Shown in pieces: positions 38,543 through 49,600 of a stretch of 64,000 bases of DNA. The notes beneath the pieces are model-generated. The model worked only from the letters and a program-made list of their open reading frames with translations, had not been told where the DNA came from and ran no database searches. This stretch comes from Rhipicephalus microplus (lineage: Eukaryota > Arthropoda > Arachnida > Ixodida > Ixodidae), in NCBI RefSeq assembly GCF_043290135.1, contig NC_134703.1, positions 114,174,505 through 114,238,504 of the forward strand, given 5' to 3'. Position numbers and translations under genes: made by a program. Position 1 is the stretch's first letter. Each line of letters starts with the position of its first letter.

Positions 38543-39027
38543 AGGAGTGGCACGGTGCGTGTCAGAACGTAGTGTCATATTTTATGAAAGGGCCTGCGCG
38601 CTCCGGCGGCTGCTGGCAGCGCGTTCAAGCGGGAGCGAGAGCAGCCACAGTCTCTTTACGCGTCATCTCGCGGCGAGCAAAACAACCATTCGTTGCTGAT
38701 ATGGAACGGTAAGATTGCAGCCCTTCCCCCTTCAAGGCGATTACCGGCTCTCGCGTAATCGCCTTGAGGGGGAGGGGGTCACAATATTGCCGCTGGTCCC
38801 AGATCAGCAACTAATGGTTGTTTTCCTCGCCGCGAGATGATGCGAAAAGAGACCGTGGTTGCTCTCGCTCCCGCTTGAACGCGCTGCCAGCAGCTGCCGG
38901 ATGGGGTGCCTTGATGCCCGCGCTCCCCCGCTCGCATCGAGGCACCCTACTGCCGGAGCGCGCAGGCCACGGGCCCGTGTTCCCTTTCATAAAAAAATGA
39001 CACAGTATGTACCACGTCAGCACTCCT
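38543..39027. mobile_element. Foldback element with a nested hairpin
   Basis: Left arm 38543-38745 and right arm 38755-39027 are inverted copies, meeting at CAAGGCGATTAC...GTAATCGCCTTG. The outer part pairs GTGTCATATTTTATGAAAGG with its near-complement at 38984-39004. The right arm has about 50 extra bases at 38901-38952 that are themselves a hairpin (GGGTGCCTTGATG...CATCGAGGCACCC). It is GC-rich compared with its surroundings. Confidence 0.75.
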
Positions 39028-39085
39028 GGAATGAAAGGAAAACTTGTTAAGAAAAAACACCCATAAAAAATAAATGGGGACTCAC

Positions 39086-39149
39086 GAATAATGCTTGAGC
39101 GGGAAGCCACGGCTGGTCCATGTGAACTCATCTAGCAGCCAACTTCCAG
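39086..39149 (-). CDS. Upstream exon, possibly the same unrecognised gene
   Basis: 64 nt, phase 1 to 2, between a strong acceptor (ccttgccctctttatgttgcag) and a gtgagt donor. It encodes GSWLLDEFTWTSRGFPLKHY. The phase does not join directly to the exon at 34011, so at least one exon in the 5-kb gap is unseen, or this belongs to another gene. Confidence 0.45.
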
Positions 39150-41097
39150 CTGCAACATAAAGAGGGCAAGGGGGTCAGCATCTGCAAAGGTATCACGTAA
39201 ACCATGGAAGACATCAGGGCGAGTAAATGAACGTGAGTGAACTTTTAGCACCGGGACAACGCGTTGCGACCCACGAGAACCACATTGGCACGAAATGATT
39301 GCTGCAGGTGAGCCACGGGTATTTCGGGTTGGGTCCATCTCCCGTTGACACAGGCCTAACGAAGCTACTTAGGCTAACCGCAAGAGCCTGCTCTGTGCTT
39401 CAGGGAGGTAGCTCCGTCGTGGCATTATTCAAAGAATCCGCTCGCTAAAGTTCCACGCAACCATAAACATTGGTTGAACTGTGAATCTATAGCGAGCGAT
39501 GTTCGATGAACAACACCCCAACACTTCGCCGGCCTGTCATGATAGGGGGCTCACCAATTTGGTGCCGAAGACGAAGCTCGCAGTGGTCCTGCAACATCAG
39601 GCGACGTTGTTGTTGGTGCGCAGCTTCAGAAGTCCAGATAAAGTCCACACACACACGCGCGCAAAAAAAAAAATGTTGAAACGCGACTTGTTCGTATTAC
39701 GACTATCGCACGGCCCGTGCCTGAAGCAAGCCACTCCACATGGCACTGACAAGCTGCCGTCTACAGAATACGCAGCGTGACCGGCAGTGAATGAAAAATG
39801 GTGGGCAGCCAGCGTGTAAAATTTTTTTAATTGGCGATTCTCTGATATTCGCGCATGCGCTGTTGCAAAGGCGCCATTACGTCATGGGATCGTTCTTTGC
39901 CGTCTTATTGTCGAGATCTGCGCACGGCGTGCTACGGAGGAAAGAAATCAAACGAAGGGTGTACAAAAAAATCGCAGGACATTGCCCACACGGCGCATGA
40001 TCTTCGAGCTTAAAAAACTCCCAAGCATTTCCCCGAGGGTGAACATGGTTAAGTGCGAATACACGGGGTGATGCTATGAGGGGTATTTATTAATTCGCAC
40101 TATTATATTTATTAATCACACTATGGTGCCTTTATGGTGTAATGGTTCCTGGGAATCGCAATTTGATCACACGGGGGAGTTTACGTTAACTCACTGGCGA
40201 ATGCCAACGGATTTTAACTTCACTCCCCCTCACGACCCGCTCTCGACGGGAGGCTGAGAGAGAAGGCGGGCGCGCGAGAGAGAGGGGTGCGCGCGCAGCT
40301 GCAGCGAGCGAGGAGAGCGGAGGAGCGAGCGAAGGGGGAGGGGGTATAAGGCGCGACACCGATATCAGCGTCGCGTCCGTGGCTTATTCGGTAGAGCGTC
40401 GCGCTGCGGCCCGCCAAGTCCTCTTTCTTTTAAAGATAGAGAGAAGACTGCGGACGCCGCCGACGGCGGTGGATGGTTTGGGGTCGCTTATAAAGTGTAT
40501 TCACACTTAAAAGGGATAGAAGCGCCTAAACAGCAGAGCTGAAGCAGTTGGATCGCTTCCATGCGGTCGCATTTACGCGCACACCTTGCACTCTTGAAAT
40601 TCAATCCACTGAATGCCATGGCTTGCAATTACGCGAAGAACGTGAGCAAATGATTAGGCTAGTTATATTTGTAGCAATTGCTTTACGTTTTGTCGTGCCG
40701 CCATTTGTTATTTTCTTAACTTGTTGCAATAAGAAACCAGGTATACGTTCAGTTTATTTTACTCATACCTCAAGTCCGCCGTTTTGGTTACCGCGTTCTG
40801 CTGATGTCCCGAAGGTCGCGGGTTCAGTGATCCCGGCCGGGACGGTTGCAAATAACACCAAGTAAAGGAGCACACAACAAGAAGCACACGCGGCACTTCC
40901 AACTAAAGTAGACCGAGCGCAAACCCAGACTTAAGTAACAACATACAGACATGCGCAGTCTTCACGCAGCCTTACGCTGTCCAGCTATCAAACAATCGCT
41001 TCTCCGATACGTACAACGTCACCGACGTGTCGCTGATACACTTTTATTTTTAATGTAATCGGCTTCCAGCAACTCCCGCGCAGTTTTATACCTACTT
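39150..41097. other. Intergenic, mixed GC-rich and repeat DNA
   Basis: No gene was recognised. A GA/GC-rich tract at 40225-40340 leads to a TATAAG at 40345-40350, then to a half tRNA-like segment (A box only, 40378-40420). Another broken SINE head with GGTCGCGGGTTC lies at about 40790-40850. Confidence 0.3.
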
Positions 41098-43255
41098 CTA
41101 CCCATAGAATCTTAAACTTATTAAAACGTAGTACACACCCGCAGGCTTTGCAAAACGCATAGGCACATGCGCCAAGCCATCCTTCATTAGATTTAATTTA
41201 TGCTCCCTAACCCGTTCATTATTGCAGTGCCCCGTGGTCCCGATGTGCGAATTGCCACAAGAAAAAGGAATCTCACAAACCGCGCCTTTGCTTATTTCCT
41301 GTACATCATGCATGCCATGTTTCTTGCCGCATCCCTGACGGCTCGCCTCCACCCCCCGCGCCCGCGCTGTTCTCGGGCACAGCTGAGCCAGTTTTACGGG
41401 CGCGGAAAAGGCGACAGGTACCCCATACCGGCCTGCTACCTTTTTCAGGTTGTGGGAGACCTTATGAACATAAGGAATCACTGCAGGACTCTCGGTTTCA
41501 GTTCCTTGTTCCCCCGTGGCAGCTCTAGTGCATTCACTCTTTGCTTTCCACAAAAGCGCTTCGGACACAGCTGTCAATAACGAGTCAGGGAAATTCGCAG
41601 CTTCAAGTCGCCGGATCTGGTTTTCGAATGATGCCTGCATCATCTGCATGCACGATTGTTCGAGAGTACATCACAGGCAGAGCATATATAGCTAAACCAC
41701 GCTTGACTATTTTTGACTAGCAAGAGTCATACGGCACCATCCCTTTCTTCGCGCGAGAGAAATATCGCCATCACGTTTGCCCGTTATAGGAAAGTTAAAC
41801 GGTAATCTAAAAATTGCAGGGTGTTACATTGCGGCAGTTCTCGTGTAAACACCAGTCCTTTTCCGTGAGTTCCAAAAATATTTTAAAATATCATCGCAGC
41901 GCGTCAAGGAGCCTTGTCATGCACATACCTAAAAACCTTAGCAACGTTCAAGGTGCTATGCAGATTAAGCGCTTCGTCAAGCAACCGGTCAACATTAGAT
42001 AAAAATATATTGCACAGCCGCGGCGCAATGCAGGATCTAACGCAAATGCCGTGTTTCTGCAGAAAAAGTTCCTGGTCGAAAGATATGAAAGTACTGCTTG
42101 TGTAGGCTTCCAACAGAGTTAAAAAGTTGTCTAGTGTTACGCCAGCCGCGTTTTGAAAGGGTATGACGCCGCTTTCTTCTATGCATTATCTCACCGCAAC
42201 AAGTTCGTCTTGTGGAATTGAGTAAAAAAATATCTTCCACATCTACTGAGAAGGCATTGTTAAGCGGGTGCTCATGCATTATCTCTCAGGAACTGCACTG
42301 TGTCTTTCGAACTGCTAGTGAAGAAGCGGTCCTTAATATTAACGCACCTCAGCACCTTCTGTAGGTGCCTACTAAGTAAAATCTGCCATGTGTCCCGTTC
42401 GCTCACTATACTTTTGAAGGGTACATCAATTTTGTGTGTTTTCGCGCTGAAAAATACTTTTAATGCCGTAGCTTTTATTTTGCTAATATTTGTTGCCAAC
42501 TTTTCCAACTTGAGGTGTTTACATAACCTGGTAACCTCACTCTTAACTTTCGATTCAGATTTTCTGAACGAAATTCTTTCCTATAGCCCCTGCTGCCTTC
42601 AAATTAAACATTTTTCTTTGAAGAGCTACAAAACACCCTTCTTTGTCAGCTTCCAAAATGACAATGTTTCCCTACAAAACACTGCCGTTTTTCGCATAAC
42701 CTCAGCTTTATGACTCAGCCCGGTACTTGAAACACATTTTGCCTGGCTATCTACACCATCTAGCAGACACCTTTCTTTATCCTCTGCTGATGCTTTGCCA
42801 GCCACATATCTGTTAAGTTCCACTAGTTCATTGATTTATGGGGTTTAAGGTCCCAAAGTAACCATATGATTATGAGAGACGCCGTAGTGGAGGGCTCCGG
42901 AAATTTCGACCACCTGGGGTTCTTTAACGTGCACCCAAATCTGAGCACACGGGCCTACAACATTTCCGCCTCCATCAGAAATGCAGCCGCCGCAGCCAGG
43001 ATTGGATCCCGCGATCTGCGGGTCAGCAGCCGAGCACCTTAGCCACTAGACCACCGCGGCGGGGCGTTCCGCTAGTTCATGCACAGGAACACTGACAGCA
43101 ATGCAATACCTTGATCCCTTGAAAAGAAGCGTTGACGAGTCCTCCGGTAGGCTCACGGTTCCTAGCATCACCACATTTGATGACTTCGCCGTTGATTTAC
43201 TGTCCTTGCTAATTTTACAGCATTGTCCTATGATTTGCTTCCACCAGTACTCCAT
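41098..43255 (-). pseudogene. Penelope-like retroelement, decayed
   Basis: Fragments run in order on the minus strand. The N-terminal region lies at 43255-43081 and continues from 42816 (VPVHEL / LNRYVAGKASAEDKERCLLD). The RT portion at 42508-42272 has VFFSAKTHKIDVPF and SIVSERDTWQ, then VDVEDIF at about 42230. The RT palm at 42113-41904 has YTSSTFISFDQELFLQKHGI and CIAPRLCNIF, with FRYVHD where active elements have YVDD. The GIY-YIG-type endonuclease end at 41649-41098 has CEIPFSCGNSHIGTTGHC. RT plus a C-terminal GIY-YIG nuclease is diagnostic of Penelope-like elements. Several frameshifts, the altered catalytic motif and a SINE insertion show it is inactive. Confidence 0.8.
42832..43065 (-). 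mobile_element. Ruka-type SINE inserted in the Penelope-like element
   Basis: A full 234-bp copy in reverse orientation. The target-site duplication is GTTCCACTAGTTCAT (42817-42831) and GTTCCGCTAGTTCAT (43066-43080), 14 of 15 matching. It splits the Penelope N-terminal frame, so it arrived after the retroelement. Confidence 0.9.
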
Positions 43256-45972
43256 CGTATGATGGATGATGCGATAGAGTATACTTGCGTCTATTGCAGC
43301 AAGCTTTAAGGTTGTAATACGAACAAGCGTGGGTGTTTTGTATTGAAGTATTTGTGCTTGTATGTATTTGTGTGTTCGAACCTCCCAGACATGTTTTCGT
43401 GTTCAGATATCATTTCATCAAGGATGTCGGGGTAATTAGAATAATAAAAATCATTCACTTTTCATTGAAGCACCCCTGACGCCGAATTTGGAAACTCGAG
43501 ATGCTTATGTTGTTTGAGAGTTCTCCATGGATGCGGGGGCGCAATTCTAACCGATTAGTGACGGGCACTGCCTATAAGATATCAAGATCACACTTACATC
43601 AGGAATCGTTGAACCCCGACAAGTCGATTATTGTTGGAGAGCAGTTGTCCGCTGCACGCTAACATGCGTCTTGCCGGACACAAATAAAATTTTGCACCCG
43701 CCCACGCACCTGTAAGTGGAAGGAGGGGTTGAGTTAAATAAACTTTATTCGTCATAGGGTTATGCTTGGGGCTAGGTTGTCGGGGATCCACTGTTCTAGG
43801 GACATCTTCCGAGATCCTCGGCGACGGCCCTGCTCCCCCCCCCCCCCCTCCGACGGCTCACTCCTTGTCTTCGATGACATCACTGAGGAGGGCGGCTAGT
43901 CGTCGCTGAATGAGGTGCAGAGCATCAATTATTGAAAAAAAAATGCAATTACCTCCCCGAAGGGAGTCATTTGGAAACGCGAATTCATTGTTTAGCGCCC
44001 ATAACGGCGTTTCGCACGTGAGAACCCAGCGCATGACGTTTTTCTGTCGCGAGAAACGCGCTGTGCGTTTCCAGCTCAAGTAGCTAGCGTGCACGGTTAA
44101 AAAATACTATGAAGTGAGCAAAGCTAACGTTCTCGGCTCGGCGTTGGCGTTTCACAGCGGCGTCTCGAGCACACATTTCCGGATGTTCTTGAGAGTTGAG
44201 AGGCACCCAGCCAGCGAACGGTCATGAGTGAGGCGCGAGCAGACGGGAAAGGGACACAGGGAGAAGAAAGAGTGAACGGCGAGTGAAGGAGCGGCGAAGC
44301 ACTGCACCTACCCTCTCCTACAGTCTCTCGCACCACATGCTCTGGTTGCTAGAGACGAGGATAAGTGCGCACGCACCTGCAGTTGTTGCTATGGGAGAGG
44401 GCGGTGGACTGATCCCAACGGACGCCTGACATGAACGCATTTCTTAGTCCGACTAAGAAATGCGTTCGCATTAAAAATGGCTCATACCTGCAAATACGCA
44501 TGTCAGCGGCGCACTTTCAAGAGCCTATTAGCACATTTCCGCACACTCACCGGCGCTGGTGTTTTTCGCGAACAAGATCGCCGCCGTCGCCACTGAAATC
44601 TGAAACACGCAGCAGCTTCGTGTAAAATTAGAGAAATGTTTTCTGTATTCCAGAAGTGATCGCAAATTTATTTAGCTGTTTCTAAGTTCACAAATTCGGC
44701 CTGCCTTTCTTCACAGAAACACCTTCACAACAGCACCACACCCTCCTCTTCCACTTAACTTCTGATGGCCGTGGGATCCACTGTTGAAGTCGCCATCTCA
44801 ATTGTCCTTCACCGGTTCGAAGCGACACACCAAATTTGGGTGATGTTCGTAATAGAATCGCCTACTATAAACGTGACACGTACCACTACGTTTTCGTCTT
44901 ATTTTGTTATGCGTTCGCCAGTTGGCTTTATTTTTGCTGCATGCAGTGTCTCGGCAATCGTAAATAAAATAGCCTTCCAGCCTGCATATTTATAGACGCA
45001 ACCCGTATCCTGCAAACTATTGCTGAAGGGCAATCTATATACTGTTCTTGCGACAGCTCTACCATCATCGGCGATAAGATTGTGTACATCATTGATACAT
45101 GTTAAGAGGGCAAAAATGAAAACACCTCAAAGAAATGACACTCAGACGTCGTCGTTTAACATGTAGTTGTTCGTGCCAGTGTCTCCATATCAAATGGCCA
45201 CCATGCAGTCTCATTTAGTTCTGATTTGGCATAACATAGTTACTTCGTGCCATGGCGCAAGAGCTCATATAAGCATGTGCGTGCGCGCGCCGCGTGCTTC
45301 TAATATATGTCCAGAACACGCCGTCTCGAACTTTGCGTTTGCGCGACCTACTAAATGTCCACGGGTACCTTGGCCACCATTTCCTCACACTGTAATGGCT
45401 CTTTTTCCTCAAATGTGCACTTGCTTGCCAACTATCGTCCGCGCTACCTGTTCCAGCCCTTCTTGGCCACCCAAGTCGATAACGCCGGCCGACTCTTTAT
45501 ATACCTATGATGCAGAGAGACCCGTTGTGTTTCATGACATTGCGAGACGTATGTGGCAAACTCGATTTTCGTAAGCATGATAATCGGCGAGGGGCCTGTA
45601 AGGACACCTTTTTTGGCCCTTTTGTTCTGCATGAGCGGATAGCGACATATTAAGATAGGTATACACGCTGACGCAAGCATTTGAGCGCAGTTCAAGATTT
45701 GCGGGTATAAGCACCGTTGAAGACACCTGTTCTTGTCTTGGAGCCTGCCAACGCACATTTTAGGTGTCCACAAGAGTCACAGCAGTCCCTCGATGATCCG
45801 TGTACTCTCGGCTGCACTTCAGGACAGCCCTTCTAGCGATGAAAGCTGTCGCCTGTTGTGTACTTAAGAAGGCAAAAAACAATGTTGACTTGCCAAAAGG
45901 CCTTTGACCTGGCGACTACGTAGCGCAAGGGGTCTTCTGGATGGGACCACACATTCTTGAGGATGTGTTCGA
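43256..45972. other. Intergenic, no gene recognised
   Basis: A C14 run lies at 43835-43848, next to a segment with AATAAACTTTATT (43736-43748) that could be a retroposon 3' end. A perfect 17-bp hairpin lies at 44433-44467. No ORF above background has a recognisable motif. The 3' UTR of the mucin-like gene should lie in the right-hand part. Confidence 0.35.
44433..44467. repeat. Perfect 17-bp inverted repeat with 1-nt loop
   Basis: GAACGCATTTCTTAGTC, a single C, then its exact complement GACTAAGAAATGCGTTC. It may be a transposon-end dimer or the core of a small foldback. Confidence 0.85.
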
Positions 45973-46644
45973 TTAACGACCGTCAGAGATCACGAAGCCG
46001 GGCTCATTTCCTCTTCGCCGCGACGGCGGTGGTTCCTTGGACGACGGCTGGGCATCGATGTCGTTTTCCGACGGGTCTTCCGGAGGCAGCGTTGGGCTGC
46101 TCGTGGAATCGATGGATGGCGCCGGCGTCTTATCCGTGGCCGTAGGAACCGCGTAGTCGCGAGTCGCCGACACGCTCACTGCCTCGCCAGTAGCTGTGTC
46201 CGACGTCGTTTGTGGAGCGTCCGTGCTCCCCTGCGCTGCCGTCTCGGTTATCGGAGGCGCCCCCAAATCTCCTCCGGCGCCTCGCGGACCGACTGTTTCT
46301 GCTGCCGTCGTCGGTGCTTTGGTCGTCGTCGCTAGGCTGGGAGCTCGCGTGGTAGTCACCACTGAAGAGGCGGGTGGGGTGACCGACGCCTCGGAGGCTC
46401 CACTGGTGGTCTCGGATTCCTCTTCGGAGGACACCTCTTCGGTCGTGGTGCTGGCGGGTCCCGTCGACTTTGAGAGCGTGCCCGTTTGCGTGCTGCTCCG
46501 CGTGGTCGGCTCGGCGGTTGGGTGTCCCCTCGAGTCCGGACACGGCTCGGCGTGGTGCGGGTGCTCGAAACCGAAGCCGGTTTCTGGTTCATCGTCGTAC
46601 GACTTTCCGGATGCCGGTGGAGTGGCCGGACGGAACACTTCATC
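45973..46644 (-). CDS. Exon 3 (Ser/Thr/Pro-rich tail, stop)
   Basis: The acceptor gttctggtgcag precedes GATGAAGTG. 223 codons follow and then TAA. The frame stays open upstream into the intron by chance. High GC content and skewed composition distinguish it from the flanking AT-rich DNA. Confidence 0.78.
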   Translation of the reverse strand, partial: DEVFRPATPPASGKSYDDEPETGFGFEHPHHAEPCPDSRGHPTAEPTTRSSTQTGTLSKSTGPASTTTEEVSSEEESETTSGASEASVTPPASSVVTTTRAPSLATTTKAPTTAAETVGPRGAGGDLGAPPITETAAQGSTDAPQTTSDTATGEAVSVSATRDYAVPTATDKTPAPSIDSTSSPTLPPEDPSENDIDAQPSSKEPPPSRRRGNEPGFVISDGR

Positions 46645-49600
46645 CTGCACCAGAACGTGTAGCAGTAGATAAGACACTGTGAAATCTGTTCTCGTTTTTA
46701 TCGCTCGTTCTAAACGCTTGGCAAAACAACGTTTCGACACTTTACGCCACTTTAAGATAACCAAGGTTTTATCGCTGCAGTGGCGCTCAAATGACAATGT
46801 GGCAGTGAACACCAGTTAGTGATGACCCGCCGCGGTGGTCTAGTGGCTAAGGTACTCGGCTGCTGACTTGCAGGTCGCGGGTTCGAATTTCGGCTGCGGC
46901 GGCTGCATTTTCGATGGAGGTGGAAATGTTGTAGGCCCGTGTGCTCAGATTTGGGTGCACGTTAAAGAACCCCAGGTAGTCGAACCCCAGGTGGTCGAAA
47001 TTTTCGGAGCCCTTCACTACGGCGTCTCTCATAATCATATGGTAGTTTTGGGACGTTAAACCGAACAAATCAATCAACACCAGTTAGTGAATAGTGTTAT
47101 AGTTGTGGAACACTAAAATTGATGATTAATGATTTGATTGATATGTGGGGTTTAACGTCCCAAAACCACCATATGATTATAAGAGGCGCCGTAGTGGAGG
47201 GCTCCGGAAATTTGGACTACTTGGGGTTCTTTAACGTGCACTCGTGGAACACTAGGGGAAAAAAGCCGATTGTACTCATATTAGTGAATTATTCTTTCAC
47301 AAAATAAAGCGCTAATCTTCTTCACCCAGCGCTGATTCAATTGCAAGCAGTGCTATCATGTGATCTTGTGTATATAGGTCTTGGTGTACTTATTTGCCGC
47401 GCTAAATCTTGCGCTGACGCCATTCAGTTATGTGTAGGCCCTGGCTGTGTTTTTGAATCTCGCACCTAATGCGGCTCCACTACCGTGAAACTGGTTAGCA
47501 CGGAGAACCCGGTGATTTACCTCGGCAAACACATCTCCTCAATTCTCTTGCGCGACGCTGGTCTCAGCCGAATGTTTCAGAAGCGTTTTTTCAAGATAAT
47601 AGGTAAATTATTGTGACTAATTATTGGTTGTTTCGGTGCTTTACATTATTTCAAACTGTCATTTAATTGTTCAGTGCTTTTGGGCACTGTTAGCTTTGCT
47701 TTAAGCATGTGTTAACCACTGTGAAACCGTGCGACATCATAGACAGTAGATGGTGGCAAGGCGGGTCCCCAAAGTACCATGTTGCGCATTTATTAGATAG
47801 CTTGCACATGACGTCACAGTCGCAGCGTCACAAAGTACTGGTCCACCAACATTGCGACCTTGCATCACCTTAAGGCGGTATGAATAATCACATCGCGCTT
47901 AATCTGCTTCATCGATAACGATGTGGCCAGAACACTATTGGCCTCTGAGCGTCAATAACAAGAGAACTTGCAAGTTATGTAATGATAATGTCTACACACG
48001 ACGTCTCAAACATTGCGTGTGCCATGGGGTTCAACGTGGCGGTTTCAGTGACGTCTGTGCAAGCTATCTGTGCCCAAATCATCACGATTTCACCGCGAGA
48101 AGATGCTTGGTAAACGAGGAAGCACGCAACAAGAAAATACGGGTGGCGACGGCACCTTGAAGTCCCCGTGCCAATCGCCACGACGTCATACATTGTGAAG
48201 GCATCTACCAGGGCTCCGATGTAGCCGCGTGGTCACTTTTCAGCGGCAGCGCATGACGTAACTTTTGCGCAGAACGCGGCCTATGCGATTTCACTGTTAC
48301 GGGGGTACCAAGCTGATGACGAAGTGGTACATTTGGAGGATCGACGTGAACGCACTCGCACATATTCGGTAATGTGGCACTAGTTCGTACAACGCAGTGG
48401 TGAATTCGGGCTCATGTATCAAGACATAGGGACTGATTAAGAAACGAAAAGAGAGACCAGCGTTCGTCTGTCCTGTCACTTCTAACAATAAACACAATGT
48501 AAACGTTTTCTATATGTGGCACATATAAATCCAGAGTAACATAAATTTTAACTGGTTACTGGCCAGCAGCCAGGAATAAGCAGAATAACCTTTGTAACGA
48601 AATAGGTCAATTGTTATTTCATAAAACGAACATTAGTTAAATAGATTTCTGCGCAATGTTCTACTCAAAAATGCTCGCGCTAATTTTTCTGTTTTTCTAC
48701 ATTTGCTATTCAAAAATTATAGTGTGTTTGATCTTGTAACAATGTTAGGATGACTACTAAAAGTAGAAAAATAATTCTGGATATATATATTATTAGCCAT
48801 TGGGCTCTGAATTCGATTATCGGGCTGCACGTCGAATACGTCAAAGGTGATTTCGCATCTCTCATAGAAAATTACGTAATTATATTACGCAGAATTCTGT
48901 CATTACAGCGTTGTACTCTGAAAACACCCCCTAAAAAGTTCCAACGCATGTTGCAACATAACTTGTCAAGGGCGTCATGAGCCGATTCGCCTTCGTTCAA
49001 TCGTATACGTGCATCCGATGTGCTCCTGCAGTGACTCGTATACTCACAGTGGATGGCGCTCCCCGCAGCCAGTTCATGAAGTCTCTGAAGGCCGCCTTGA
49101 TTCCGGCTGCGAATAGTGCGGGAAGGAACACGGATTAGTCGAACCATTGTGAAAGTATACGTTTGAATAGTATGGGACAATTTGGTACGGGGTGACAGTG
49201 TGAAGGTTCCAGCATGTTACGATTCGAACACGTGAAAAGGAAAACCTGCGTACTTGAGGTAGGGTGGCTACTTTAGGGGCCTGTCTTTTTCACCATCCAT
49301 GCATGCCACGTGGCGTGATAACGCTCGCGGTAAAGCGCTCAATACAGGGCCTAGCAAGGCTATCAATGCTCGAAACCGGGTCAAGATGAAGCAACAATTA
49401 AGGTCTAAAATATTATAATTGACAGAAATAACCAAGGAGTGATCGCAATAACTAACTTCGAATTGCTAGAAAAGTTTTGTAAGCGTGCGACTGACTGCGG
49501 CGACGTGCCACAGAGGGCGCCACCACTCCGCCGAGCAATCGAATGCCTGCGCTTCGCGGGTGCTGCGTTGCTACATCTGATGGGGCAAATAACCTGACCG

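Larger units (their letters stand above)
34012..39085. other. Intron or intergenic stretch with repeats
   Basis: No confident exon, although one linking exon is expected here if 39086-39149 belongs to the same gene. Contents are family X copy 2, tRNA-like fragments at about 36130-36190 (+) and 37540-37612 (-), and the foldback element 38543-39027. Confidence 0.4.

Noticed and set aside
46196..46672. 158-aa plus-strand ORF
   Set aside because: Shadow of the Ser/Thr-rich exon on the other strand.
46645..46812. Upstream extension of the mucin exon frame
   Set aside because: It lacks an ATG and is separated from the coding part by a clear acceptor at 46645; it is intron sequence that happens to be open.
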